From positions 38,573,755 to 38,633,754 of the forward strand of contig NC_087066.1 of the NCBI RefSeq assembly GCF_963678635.1: a stretch of 60,000 bases of DNA. Reading direction: 5' to 3'. This DNA is from Symsagittifera roscoffensis (lineage: Eukaryota; Xenacoelomorpha; Acoela; Convolutidae). Positions within the stretch are counted from its first letter, which is position 1; each line of letters starts with the position of its first letter. Shown here piece by piece: positions 45,419 to 56,847 of this stretch. The position numbers and the translations under genes were made by a program. The notes beneath the pieces are model-generated. The model saw only the letters and a program-made list of their open reading frames with translations. It ran no database searches and had not been told where the DNA came from.

Positions 45419-46359
45419 CCCGCATCCAAGTTTAGGCGTAAATAATCGATTATAACGGATTATTATGATGATTTTTTGACAATTATAATTGATTATAATT
45501 ACCAAAATTAGGTCCTTAAGGGATTTATAATTGATTATAATCGTGATATTTTCCAAGAGATTATAATCTCTTATAATCGATTATAATTGATTATAGTTCT
45601 TACTAAAAACCCTTAAAATCAATTATAATCGATTATAATCGATTATAATCTCTTATTTTGCCGGAATTTTCCGATTTTCGAATTGTATCTTATGGGTTAT
45701 TATTTTTGTGTCAATAAGAAAATCTCTAAAAGAGAGATCTCTTGAACACTTTGGTTCATCTGAACACAAAGTTTTACCACGAAACAAAAGTTTCACAGAG
45801 ATCCTTTCATATGACTGGAAAGGTTCTCGCGGTAGATGAAAGATAATTTTTCCGAATCAATCATGAAACTAAATCAATTTGCTGATGTTTTGGTGTTTAT
45901 AAAAGCTTAAAATACGCATCATAAAACAACTCTAATAGGGATGAAATGGAAAAAAAAAACTTATAAAAATGAATTAATTGGAAAATTTTGAAAAATTTTC
46001 TCTCATTTTTCATAGGAACCAACGTCCACAAAAACCATAAAATATCAGCAATTTAGATGCAACTTCGAAGACAAAATGGACAAACAAACGATTATAATGG
46101 ATTTTTTGCAAAACTAATGAATTAGAATTTTGAATAAAAATAATGGATTATAATCAATTATAATCGATTATAATTCTATCGAAAAATAGACGAATAAATA
46201 ATCGATTATAATGGATTATAATTAATTATAATTTGATTTGAAAAAAAAAAGATTATAATCGATTATTAATTGATTAAAATCGACTGTTTCTCAATTTTAG
46301 CGAGACTGGTACTAAAATTGTAATATAATCGATTATTAACGCTTGAAACTGGATGCGGG
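45419..46359. mobile_element. 941-bp element full of GATTATAATC palindromes
   Basis: The left end CCCGCATCCAAGTTTAGGCG and the inverse of the right end CCCGCATCCAGTTTCAAGCG match with few differences and both continue into TAATCGATTATA. Inside, the 10-bp palindrome GATTATAATC and its variants occur dozens of times in two clusters (about 45445-45665 and 46085-46350) on either side of an ordinary AT-rich middle. No ORF was found. It is probably a non-autonomous DNA transposon with subterminal repeats. Target duplication not clear. Confidence 0.75.
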
Positions 46360-47020
46360 TTCCTGCTTGCTTTTTCATTTCTTGTTCAATGTGGTTGACT
46401 AATCTGGTTGTTGTTTCAGTTTATGGAGATTGTTCTGTCGGTAAGAATCAAACTGAAATTCTGCATGGTTTTGTTCACCATCAAACACAGAATCACGACG
46501 AACAGATTTAATAACCCCTTAATTGTCTTAAAAAATACGAACAAATGTATTAGAATATATTTGTACATAGATTTTATAAATTGTACAGTTTTTATACAAA
46601 ACAGTTATTGAAAATAAATTTATGATACTGAGTTTTTAGATTTGCCAAATTGAAATTTTTACGCAGCGTGTATAAAACAGCCGAAAAGTTAAATCATATG
46701 AGTGAATTTGGAAACTTTCGTAACTGTTACATAATTGATATATAACGATTCCATAACACTTACGTATTTTCGGCTGGATGACATTTCGACTGATTTATAC
46801 GTCGGCTGATTTATAGACCGCCCGGTGACACTTTAGTGAGTGTGGGTCAAATGGTTAGGATTTGATCTCTTTGTCGAAAAGTCGTCGGTTAAAGGCTTCT
46901 TTTGACCCCTGCTTGTTGCTCGGTGTTCAGTAAAGAAAAATATCGCTTTTCAAAAGCAAAAGTTGCAAGTAGTTCTTTAGCAGCGGAGCAACCACTGTTC
47001 TCTCTAATGAGCTGAACAGC
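46360..47020. other. AT-rich stretch, possible SINE scrap
   Basis: A short segment TTTATGGAGATTGTTCTGTCG (46420-46440) lies between an acceptor and a donor, but nothing downstream joins it. GTGGGTCAAATGGTTAGGA near 46847 resembles a tRNA D-arm. Confidence 0.3.
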
Positions 47021-47397
47021 CTAGGAGCGGACCTAGAATTCTCTTGAGAGGGGCGGCTTTTCAAAAAATTTTTGAACATTTTGTCGAATTTTTTTAGGTC
47101 GACCAAATTGATTTTCCGCCGAGCACTCCCAGAACACTATAATGACCCAGTTTTAAGCAAAAAGTTTCGAAAAGTTTGACCAAAAAAAAATTGCGTTTTT
47201 TCGGCGCGAGCTTTTTTTCAAATCTAGTATAAATAGGCGCCAAAGGTGCCGAGAGCACCTTTAAAAAACTTAGGGTTGGTTGGCCTAAAATGGATGTCAT
47301 AAATAAATAACAAAAGGGAACCTTTGCTTGGTCAGGAGATCGAATCCCTGAAGAAGCAAAGCGTCCGCTCCCCACCGGCCCACCAAATCCACCACTG
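47021..47397 (-). mobile_element. hAT-like MITE, reverse copy
   Basis: The family body is seen in reverse complement (GGTCGACCAAATTGATTTTC, GGCGCCAAAGGTGCC, GGTCAGGAGATCGAATCCCTG). It is flanked by an imperfect 8-bp duplication (TGAACAGC / GGAACAGT). Confidence 0.8.
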
Positions 47398-47599
47398 GAA
47401 CAGTTCGTATATTAATTTTTTCACTACAGATAAAAAGTGAAGCGAACGGACGCACATTAATTAAGCGTGTATACGATAAAAAGCCTGGCGTAAGAAAAAG
47501 GGGTAAAAATCAGCATTAACAAAAATGGTTCAACTTGAACAGAAGTGTGCGAGATAATCTCGGGGGAAGGTTTGAGGAAAAAAAATTTTATTGACTTTT

Positions 47600-47890
47600 T
47601 TGAGTGAAAACTTTTTTCGACTTTTTTTTCAGCCGTCCTATTTGATTATCCGAGCTCCTCTAAAACTTTATGAAGACACAGTTTTGCCCAGAATTTATAC
47701 GCGGCGGACGAATTTTTGAAAAATGGCCACAAATGCCGTTTTTGGCATTTTGTGGAAGGTTTTCTACTCAAATTTTGTTTGTTCGGCGCCGCCTTTAGAA
47801 AAATTTTTTGAGTTTGGCAACCAACAATGGAAGTCGTACAAAAATAGAAAAGGAAGGACCCTTGAGAAAAACTTGTGAACCACAAATGAT
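47600..47890 (-). mobile_element. hAT-like MITE, reverse diverged copy
   Basis: Reverse-complement family words are still seen (CCGAGCTCCTCTAAAACTTT, GGCGCCGCCTTTAGAAAAAT, GGCAACCAACAATGG). The oldest-looking copy. It reads partly as an open frame, which is coincidental. Confidence 0.65.
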
Positions 47891-50800
47891 GAAGGAGAAG
47901 AAGATGGTCCCCTTGCCTGCCCCATCCCCTTGGCCTGCTACTCTAATTAAAGGAGACGAAATACCAATAACCGCGGTAAGAAATGTCTATTTTTGCAATT
48001 TTTTTTTCAATTCTTTACTCTTGCGCTAAGCAAGGGTATTTCGATCGGGTACTTGACTTTTTTCTGCAAATAAAATTAGGCACAGATTTCCCATGTGAAA
48101 TTGTTACACGTGTTTTACTGGAGAGGCGAATGAAGTGGGTGCATGATAGGCATGGGCCTTGTGTTTCTGTTATGAGTTCCTTTTATAGTATTTTTTTACG
48201 AAATTTTTTGGTATCTGTTCGGCACTTGAATGTCGGCTTTAATTCTATCTGATATTTTCCTAAGGATTTTTTAATTCAAATTTGGTGTTTTTTTGTCAAA
48301 TGGTTGAAGTTTTACAATATGTGTTGGAAACATCTAATGAGTTTCGCAGACCCTTTTTTTAAAGAATAAAAATTAACCATAAAAAATATTGCAATATTTT
48401 TTTTAGTTTGCACAACAACATTGCTTCAAACCTTTGATTTTTTTAATTGTTCAATCAGCTGTTTTTTTTGATAACTTCTCTGGTGTAAGTAATTAAATTT
48501 AAGTAATTGCATTTATTTTTTTTGTTTATTTTTCTGAAATTTTTCTTCAATAATTGATTCATTGCGTTCATTGTGTTCATTGCTTTTTAAAAAACGAGAA
48601 CCAATCAAGTCTGAACTGCCAGCAAATCAGAAATTAACAAATTCAAACTTTTATTATTTTAAAATTTATCGTTATAAGAATTCATCGTTTTGCAATGTCA
48701 AGTTGAGTTGCTGTCTGCTAACTGTCCTAGTGCATTTGCTGGGTTTCTCCAATTTTGGGTAGTTTCAACGAAACAAAAAACTAGTAAAGTAGCCTTTTCT
48801 GTGTTCTGTTTGCGAAAGAAAAAATTTTTCGTCTAGCTAATTTGTGACCGGCTTTTAGGCGTTGATCCTTCTCCAAGTTGTTTCTAGGTTCAGGGACTTG
48901 AAACTTTTTAGTTTTTTCAATCAATTTTTTTTGGCTCACGAGTGGTCTACTCAAAGATTGTCGGCTCAGTTGCCACATCGTTGATTTTTTTTTCCTGTAA
49001 ATGTTTTCCTGATTTTTCCATTCCTGTTTCCACATTCTTGTAGTTGAAAGTGCAAGTGTTGTTCATTCTATTCTCAGATGTGACTTAACACTGTAAAGAT
49101 TTTAAACAAAATTTGTTTTTTTTCTGGTGAACCTGTGTTTGCTTCAAAATTGTCGGCTTTGTTTCCTCTTCGTAAGTTTTGCTCCGTTGCTAAATTAATA
49201 CTCAAGGTTCTGGCATGTTATCCTAGACTGAACTTCTATCGAAGTTTACGAAAATTTAGTTTTTGGTAAAGCTAGTTTTTTCAACGTTTTCAACTTTTTT
49301 TATTTTTATTTTTAAGTTAGTTTTCAATAGCAAATGATGCGAAGCTCAGTTTTGCCTCTGTGTAAAAGTTTTGCTCAAAAGATTATATTTTTGCACGTAA
49401 TTTTATATTATTTTGCTGTTTTTCAGAGTGTTTGAAAAAGTTTGTTATGAAAACCAAAACGAAGCGATGAAAAATTTTAGCCATTCAAAGTCAAACAATC
49501 GAAGGTGGTCTTCAACATTCCCGGATAGCTGAAAAATTGAGTTTATACGCCCCACCCAACCAAGCTTATATCCTCCACCCCACTGTTCAATTTACGTTAA
49601 ACTTGGCCCTGCATGTAAAATGACTCTTCTGATTGGCTTAATGTTCGAGGTCAGAACCAAGTTACCATTTCCACCTTAGTGTGAGTCAGTGTTAACTTAA
49701 TACTAGCAACAAAATTAACGAGGAAAACCAATGATAGACAAAATGACTAAGAAAACAAAAAAATGGTAAGAGAAAAAATATTTTGAGAAAATATAAAACA
49801 TTTTTCAAATTTTTTTGCAGAATTTTTTTAAAAACTTTTGAAGATTTTTATTCCCCAACTCTCGCTGAAAAAATCCAACAAAAATAAAATTTACTTGTCA
49901 GAAACTAGGTTTTTGCGGCTTAAATAATACATAGATAGTCTGTTCTAATCCTGCTCGCTCTCGTTTTTGGAATTAGAGTAAAACAAATCTAAACTTCAGA
50001 TCGGTTTTTCTCGACACCGAGAAAAAAATTTGTATCACGTCTACAAAGGCTTTAATATGATGTATCACTCAACCCAGTCCGATGATTAGTTGTGATGCCT
50101 GACTTCGCTAAAAAAAAAGTTGAAAATGGAAAAAACTAAAACACACGCGAATAGAAAGTTGCTCCCAATTTTCAATGGTCAGAACAATAAGCAATGAATC
50201 AAAAGTTTTCAAATCGAATAACAGCATTTCCAATATGCAAAACTGTTTTTTGTATAATAGGTTTGTTTTCATGGAACTAAATAGCGCTGAAATTTTTGCT
50301 TATTATCAGGGAAGAATTCTTTTGGTTTTCTGGGTACATTTTTTTTATTATTTCGGAGCAAACAATTTTTCGGCATTCCGGGAACATAAATATGGATCAT
50401 ATAACGATTCGTCACCGCATAATCTAAAAAAGAAAACACGTGAGTTCAATTTTAACCATTAATTTTGTTCCCGTAGGGTGCGCTATTTTTTACCGTAGGG
50501 AAGAAGACTTTCAAAGAGTTTCAAAAAAATTTTCGGCTACCGGATAGCCATTTTGTGTTTTTGGCAAAAAAGTAGTGTTTAATAGCTGATTTGAAAAGGG
50601 GTGGGCATATTGTGCCAAAAAACTACAAAAAGTGAGAGTTTATTGTTTTTGTCTCTACTGCAGTGGTTTTGCTCATATTTTCTCGTGTTTGCTCATATTT
50701 GCTCATATTTGTCGAAAAAAGTCGACAAAATTGTTGAATTATTTTTCGTAAACTCCCTTTCGCTTTTTATGATTTTTGCTAGAAAGTTTTAGGGGGAAAT

Positions 50801-51340
50801 TGTTTCACTTTTTATAGATAAAAAGAAGGTCCGATAATATTAGAATTATTATTTTGCCTTTTGAGCAATTTAAATAGTTATCGGCTGTCCAGAATCAAAA
50901 TTTTTTTCTGCTTTTTGAATATTCGGCTCTGTGATACCCATACTGGAGTTTCATGAATTATATTGGATATTCATTGCCTCGAAAAAAATCTTGAAAATCA
51001 TCATTTATAATTGATTAGGAAAGGATTCTAATTTATTTTTAATCAAATCAAAAAAATCCGTTTTGATCAATTGTAGTCAAACATGATAGATTATAGTCAA
51101 TTATAATAGATTATAATCCATTTTTTTCTGAACTTTTCCAAAAACTTCCTAGACAAAGCAGTATATTTGCAACATAACAGTTGCTTTTGTCTTGATACAC
51201 GTTATAGATGAAACGAGATTCGATTTTGCTTTAAAAACTTCAAATTTCCGATTTCGTGTTTCACATTTTCCTTATTTTGTCTCCCTAATCCAATTTATCT
51301 CTCATCGCTGATGCTTGTCGTCCCTCCAGTGTACACTCCG
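47891..51340. other. AT-rich stretch, no gene seen
   Basis: About 3.4 kb with poly-T and poly-A runs. Frames such as 50175-50462 and 48781-49035 have no recognisable domain or splice context. GATTATAATC-like words appear near 51080-51120, the left flank of an older palindrome-rich element. Confidence 0.4.
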
Positions 51341-51380
51341 CCTCGTTTGCATCGAATATTCTCCTTCTCCAGCTTAAGCC

Positions 51381-51535
51381 TCCTCGTTTGCATCACCACC
51401 CCTCCCACCGTTTACGAACCCCCCCCCCCCCCCCACCCCTAGCACCCCACCCCCCAGCACCCCACCCCCCAGCACCCCACCCCCCAGCACCCCACCCCCA
51501 GCCCCAGCCCTCCACCCCTCACCCGCCCCCCACTT
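51381..51535. repeat. C-rich 15-bp minisatellite
   Basis: A poly-C run (about 51419-51435) is followed by several copies of AGCACCCCACCCCCC and degenerate units. The minus strand is therefore G-rich with repeated G runs, capable of G-quadruplex formation. Confidence 0.9.
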
Positions 51536-51549
51536 TTAATGCTCCCGCA

Positions 51550-51735
51550 TGGAGAGGGATAAACGTAAGAGATGATGTTAACAGGTGGTGTAAACGAGAG
51601 GTATGAGCCGGATTTGTAATCTAGGATGGAGTAAACTGGGGAAGGGGTAGGGAACTGGGGCTGTTTTGATTATTAACGAATAAACGATAGAGGGGTGGTA
51701 AAAGGGTGAGGGGGTTTAAACTGGGCTTGATTATA
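51550..51735. other. G-rich purine stretch
   Basis: Immediately after the C-rich minisatellite the bias flips to G and A (GGGGAAGGGGTAGGG, GGGTGAGGGGG). A segment GGTGGTGTAAACGAG is inverted relative to CTCGTTTGCATCACCACC (51382-51399), so the two halves are loosely inverted. Confidence 0.5.
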
Positions 51736-51786
51736 GCAGAAGTTGTTGAAAGTTTGCAAAACTATAGAGAATATAATCCATTACTA

Positions 51787-52231
51787 CAGAGGCGGATTTA
51801 GGGGAAGGGGGGGCGGAATTTCCGACGCCCCCCCTCCCTCCTCAGGGATTCGACCCCCTGCCGACCCAAAGGGTCCCCCCTTTGATACTTTTTCAGAAAT
51901 CCATTTTTGGCCGACCGACCCTAAAATTTTTCTAAAGTCGCCTTTGGCGCCAATATATACTAACTTTGAGGGGGAGCGCGCGCCAAAAAAACGCGATTTT
52001 TTTGTCAAAATTTTTCAAAAAGTGCCCAAAAACGGCTTTTTTGACTGTTTTTCAAAAATTTGCCTGCGGTGCAGAAAATTTTGCCAAAATAGGGGCAAAA
52101 CAGTGCTTTGGGAGATTTGGGAGAGCTCGAAAAATCAATTTGGTCGACCTAAAAAAAAAAAAAGTCGTCAAAATTTTCAATTTTTTTTTGAAAATCCGCC
52201 TCCCCTCGAGAAGTTCCTTGATCCGCCCCTG
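51787..52231 (+). mobile_element. hAT-like MITE, full length with TSD
   Basis: Starts CAGAGGCGGATTTAGGGG and ends CTTGATCCGCCCCTG, imperfect inverted ends. ATCCATTA occurs directly after the right end and 3 bp before the left end, an 8-bp target duplication as expected for hAT elements. Flanks on both sides are rich in GATTATAATC words, so it inserted into a palindrome-rich element. Its open frames are not considered genes. Confidence 0.92.
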
Positions 52232-52239
52232 ATCCATTA

Positions 52240-54590
52240 TAATCAATTATCATGGATTTTAAACGGATTATAATTCCTTATAATGGAACTTACTGGGTTG
52301 TTTTTTATCGCAATTTTTCGAATTTAATGAGATGAAATCAACTTCGTGGTCTTAATTTGTAAGAACAATGGATTATATGACAATACTTCAGTAAATATTT
52401 TTCCAATATAATCGATTTTTACTCATGAAAGTCCGGTGCGTTTATGTCATTAAAAATAAAAATTTGATTTTTTTCCCTAATTTGTGTTAAGATATTTCGT
52501 GCCTAAACAAACTTTGATTTCCTTAAGTTCAAAAAACTTCAAAACCTAAAAAACAACAGAAAATTTTGCTAACCAATCTTCTAGTGTGATATTCTGTTTA
52601 AAATGAAGAACTATGTTTTCCCTGGAAACACAAGCTGTGGTATTAACTTTATGCGAGCTTTGATCCTTTAAGTGTAATTCAATATAGAAGGCACCAAAAA
52701 AGCGACCTTGTGACAACCAAAAAGGAGGGCAAAATTGGGTGCTTTTGACAACAATGAAGAACAGAAAAAAATTTTAGATACAGACTTACAAATTGAGGTG
52801 TAATGTTGCCAAATATAAATGTTTCAAATATACATCAGATTCATGTTTCGCCAAACTTCAGTTAGTTCTAATTAGTTTCTTAACAACTATGCATAAAACA
52901 AATGATTGCACTATCACTCATAGCCAAGGCGTGTAATTTTTAACAAAATTGTTCATTAGAAATTTGAGTTGACTGTCTGGGAATGACAACGAAATAGTTA
53001 CTCTGTACTAGTAATGAATTCCTTCAGTAATGAAAAATCGGCAGTTCCAAAATCAAAATATTATATTTTAAGGTATTTTAAAAAATACTAAATTTTAAAG
53101 TAAGTCAAAATTATGAATTAAGGGGAAAATAATAATGAAGAAATGTAAAAGTAAAGTACCGAAAATTGATTAAAAGATTTTAGCATAGACGAAAATCAGA
53201 AAATACAAGGCTAGCTGTTTGATAAAGAAGTAGCACAGAAAACTGACCACCATTACAAAAACACTAATTTCTTTTTTCGAATGGTGTCGCTTTGTGCTCG
53301 TGGTGTGATGAGAGCATCTGAAGAAAAAGTTAGAACGTAGGCACACACAATAAAACTACTACATTTGCTATATTCGGCAACATTTTTTCATAAAAAAAGA
53401 AACAAAAAATTTTACAAAATTTTTCAGTAATTGTGGTTTTTCATGAGTGGTTAGATGAGAGGACCTAACAAAGCCTATAATTTCGGAATATTCAGTGTTT
53501 AAACTGAGTTTGCATAATTGGCATCAATTTTCTTTGATAAAAGAATAAAGAAACGAAAAATTGAAAAAATTAATAAAACATTTTTTTTCAGAAAACTTTT
53601 TGGTTTTCTAATTACGGAATTAAGATTAAGAAAATGGAAACTGAACCAAATTGAGCGCCTCTACATTGACAACACTTCTTACATTACATACAAGGCAAAT
53701 TCAGAGTTTCCTAAAACATCTCAAACGCTAATGTGTACACAATAGCTTGAATCTGGTAATTTGGGTACTTGAAACCGTTATCATTTGAAGCCTTGAACTG
53801 ATTTTATCTACGGGGATAAGAAAAATTATCGCTCGGTTCCGGGATACAATATGAATTATTTAATTTTATAGAGAAAATAATTAATAAATTTGGGCATAAA
53901 ATTTGGATACCGATAAAATAGTACAAAGAATGTCGGCTGTTTTGCAAGTAGCAGAGAACATTCTGACCACACAACACAAGTTGAAAATTGAAACATTTTA
54001 CAAAAAACTTCCAAAATAAATTTTCTAAACTTTTCAAATTATTTTTAGTTTAAGAGCTTTGCCTAACTGAAAAAAAATTGGGGCGGAAAAAAATCATAGC
54101 TCTTTTCCACTCGGGGAGGGGGGATATCAGAATTAAAATTATCTCAATCATCAGAAACAAATTGTACTTGCATGCAACTGAATCATCGATGGATCATATT
54201 TTGCCAGTTCAAACAAAAAAACTCAGCCCAGTAAAAAAGCTATTACAGAATATAATTACTTTGAAGGCAAAATTCGCAACGAAAAACAAAGTTGAGAAAA
54301 ATTTTTTGATATCTTCTTATCCTACATCCAATTTAAAAATTTACCTCAATTTCCAGTGCAAATTAATCTAACATCTTTCATTTTGAGTTTTTTTATATAA
54401 AACTAAGTAGTTTTTCAAACATCTGAAAAATAAAAAAGTGTGTATATGATATATTTAGACAAACATTGTGTAAAAACTACTTGATTGTGCTATTTCGTGT
54501 ATTTACGTGCTGTTTGACTTAAAGTCCTTTAATGAAATTTTTGTTGATTTTTTTTTGTTTTTGGCTCCTTAAAACTTCGGTTTTTTGCAA
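52240..54590. other. AT-rich stretch, no gene seen
   Basis: The first about 150 bp keep GATTATAATC-like words. The rest shows no gene-like structure. The frame 53518-53745 has no domain. Confidence 0.4.
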
Positions 54591-54599
54591 AAATCGGCA

Positions 54600-54735
54600 G
54601 TAAGTTAGTACTAGAGCCTTGTATATGAAGTTCGAATTTAAAGTGCAATCTGATCGGTCGAAAATTCGACTAACTTAATCTACAGACGAGCACGCCATTT
54701 ACTAAAAAACGGTATTGTTAAGTAGATCCCAAATT
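54600..54735. mobile_element. Foldback MITE, diverged copy
   Basis: Shares GTTAGTACTAGAGC, CTGATCGGTCGAAAATTCGA and TTGTTAAGTAGATCCC with the copy at 28929-29130, in the same orientation. Confidence 0.65.
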
Positions 54736-54994
54736 TCCAGCTTCATTTATCTCTACGAAATTCTGCTCCGGCTGCTTCATTGCGCAATGGGACAGCACAA
54801 TGGTGCAAATTGTTTTTTTTTCTATCTCATGGAAAAATTGGTGGCCTGGTCATGTGGCATCATATCAAAACTTTGTGACAGTTGTGACTTGGACTTCAAA
54901 AAAAATTTTTTTTAAAATATACGGGTCGAGAAAATGATTATGTTTGTTTCGATTTATAGAAAAAAATTTCACAAAATTTGATGACACTGACAAC

Positions 54995-55422
54995 CAAGCG
55001 CGGATCTAGGAATTTCTCAAGGGAGAGGGCGGATTTTCAAAAAAATTTCAAAATTTTGTCGACTTTTTTTTCAGGCCGACCAAATAGAAATTCTGAGCTC
55101 TCCGAAACGACAATAAAGACCCTAATTTGACCTAATTTTCTGCGCCGCAGGCAATGTTTTAAAAAAAGGCCAAAAAAAGGCGTTTTTAGGCACTTTTTGG
55201 AAAATCTCGAGCAAAAAAAATCACATTTTTCGACGCCCCCCCCCCCTCAAAATTAGTACAGATCAGCGCCGAAAGCAACTTTAGAAAATTTTCAAGGTCA
55301 GTCAGCCAAAAATGGATATTTCAAAATAGAACAAAGGGTGGGCCCTTTGGGTCGGCAGGGGTCGAACACCTGAGGAGGAAAAATGTCCGCCCCCCCCCCC
55401 CCGCCCCTTTAATCCGCTACTG
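54995..55422 (-). mobile_element. hAT-like MITE, full length, perfect TSD
   Basis: 428 bp, ends CAAGCGCGGATCTAGG and CCTTTAATCCGCTACTG, flanked on both sides by CTGACAAC (54987-54994 and 55423-55430). The family body is in reverse complement. Two poly-C tracts lie inside (about 55238 and 55390). The clean duplication shows the exact element limits. Confidence 0.95.
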
Positions 55423-55430
55423 CTGACAAC

Positions 55431-56060
55431 TCAATTTAAATAAATGAAAAAATTCTTTTTTTTTGCTACATTTGGAAATTGCTAGCTTATTTTTGATTTT
55501 TCTATCTAAATTATGGATACTATAGTTTTTCGGACCTTCTGTGCTTCTTGCACTACCATTGGTTGTTTGCTTTGATATTTTCAAATATAATGAGACATCA
55601 TTGTTCTGATCATTGACAAGAGTTTGAGGAAAGCGTTATACAAGTCAAATTTGTGCCATTTAAAAACAATATTTTCTATAGCTATCAGATGGAAAAATCT
55701 AAAGTTGAACTTTTACGACAGTGTTATCAGATAATTAATTGGTCGGAACAATTTGCTTGTATCTTTGTTTGAATTTATGTCTTAAAATCTATATTCGCAT
55801 TTGATACAAATTGTGTTTTTCCTATTTTGAGAAGTTTAGGTGTAAGTTGTCGATCAAACTTGAAGATAGCCGCCTATCACAAAAAACTCCAAATCATTTA
55901 AAGCTTTTTTGGGGCAACTGCCTAGCGGGCTGTGTGTATGCATGCGTAGCAAAGATTGTTTGCTTCTTACACGAACCCTTCTTGGTTGTCTTTGCGTGTA
56001 AAGCTGTTTTTGCCCCCAAAAAACGTTTATTTAAAGATCTTTCAAAAAAAGTGATCTTTA
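55431..56060. other. AT-rich stretch, no gene seen
   Basis: No gene was recognised. The frame 55811-56206 crosses a palindrome and is not considered coding. Confidence 0.4.
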
Positions 56061-56061
56061 A

Positions 56062-56098
56062 AGGAGGTTATCTTTCAAGATCTTGCAAGATAACCTCC
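56062..56098. repeat. Near-perfect 36-bp palindrome
   Basis: GGAGGTTATCTT and AAGATAACCTCC flank TCAAGATCTTGC, itself almost self-complementary. The whole forms a cruciform-capable palindrome with one mismatched pair. Confidence 0.9.
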
Positions 56099-56847
56099 CT
56101 TGATCGACTAGGGAAAGCGGTCAAAAGAAATTTTTTGTGTGTTTTTTTGCGCCTCAGACTTTATTTGCCTAACATCGACCATTTCTCAAGTTCCATAAAA
56201 ATATAGAAAATAAGCTTTCTAATGGCACAGTAGAGTGTTCATTTTTTGCCCATTTATCAAAGTCAATGCGAGAAATCCGCTAAACAATGCCAGATGATCT
56301 GGAAAGATTATGCCGACGGCCAAAGTTTCAGTTTATTTTCCACGTCAAACTTTTAGTGCCACGAAATTTCTGGATGAATTTGTCTTTATCTTCTAAATTT
56401 GAAGTTTTATCTGAAATCCGTGTATATGAGAGGGCACCTAAGTCTCTGCTGGTTAAACTTCATCTGTTCGAGCACAAAAATATGCACCACAGGTTCATGA
56501 TTTAGATTCAGCTTGAGTTGATTTTATTCAAGCATGTTAATTTTAATTGGACCTGGTAAAACGGACGAACGCGATAAAAGCGTATTTTGCTTAGTAATTT
56601 ATTTAAGATTTTTTTTTGTGGTCGTCGGTATTTTAACTATAAAATCAGTGAACGTTTACTGAATAATTTACTGAGGCCACACGAAGCTTCTCAGCATCAT
56701 AAAAATTTGGCCGCTGTTTTCTGATTTTATCATCAAACCTGTGCTTCATTCGCCAGAAAGACTCTTTGCATTTGGTGCACGACTTTACTGCGAGTTCTTA
56801 AACGAGACCATTGAAAACTTTATTAGCGATTAATTTTAATTGACAAT

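Noticed and set aside
45419-46359. CRISPR-like array suggested by the regular repeats.
   Set aside because: Repeats are short palindromes with irregular spacing inside inverted ends in a eukaryotic genome; no spacers or cas genes.
47808-48029. Open frame with a good donor (GCG then GTAAGA at 47975), taken first as an exon.
   Set aside because: Its first half is the reverse-complement hAT-like MITE, and the short segment at 46420-46440 cannot be joined to it in a convincing way.
51743-52273. 176-codon open frame.
   Set aside because: It lies almost entirely within the full-length hAT-like MITE; the apparent protein is a translation of the repeat.
55811-56206. 131-codon open frame.
   Set aside because: It crosses the 36-bp palindrome and shows no recognisable motif.
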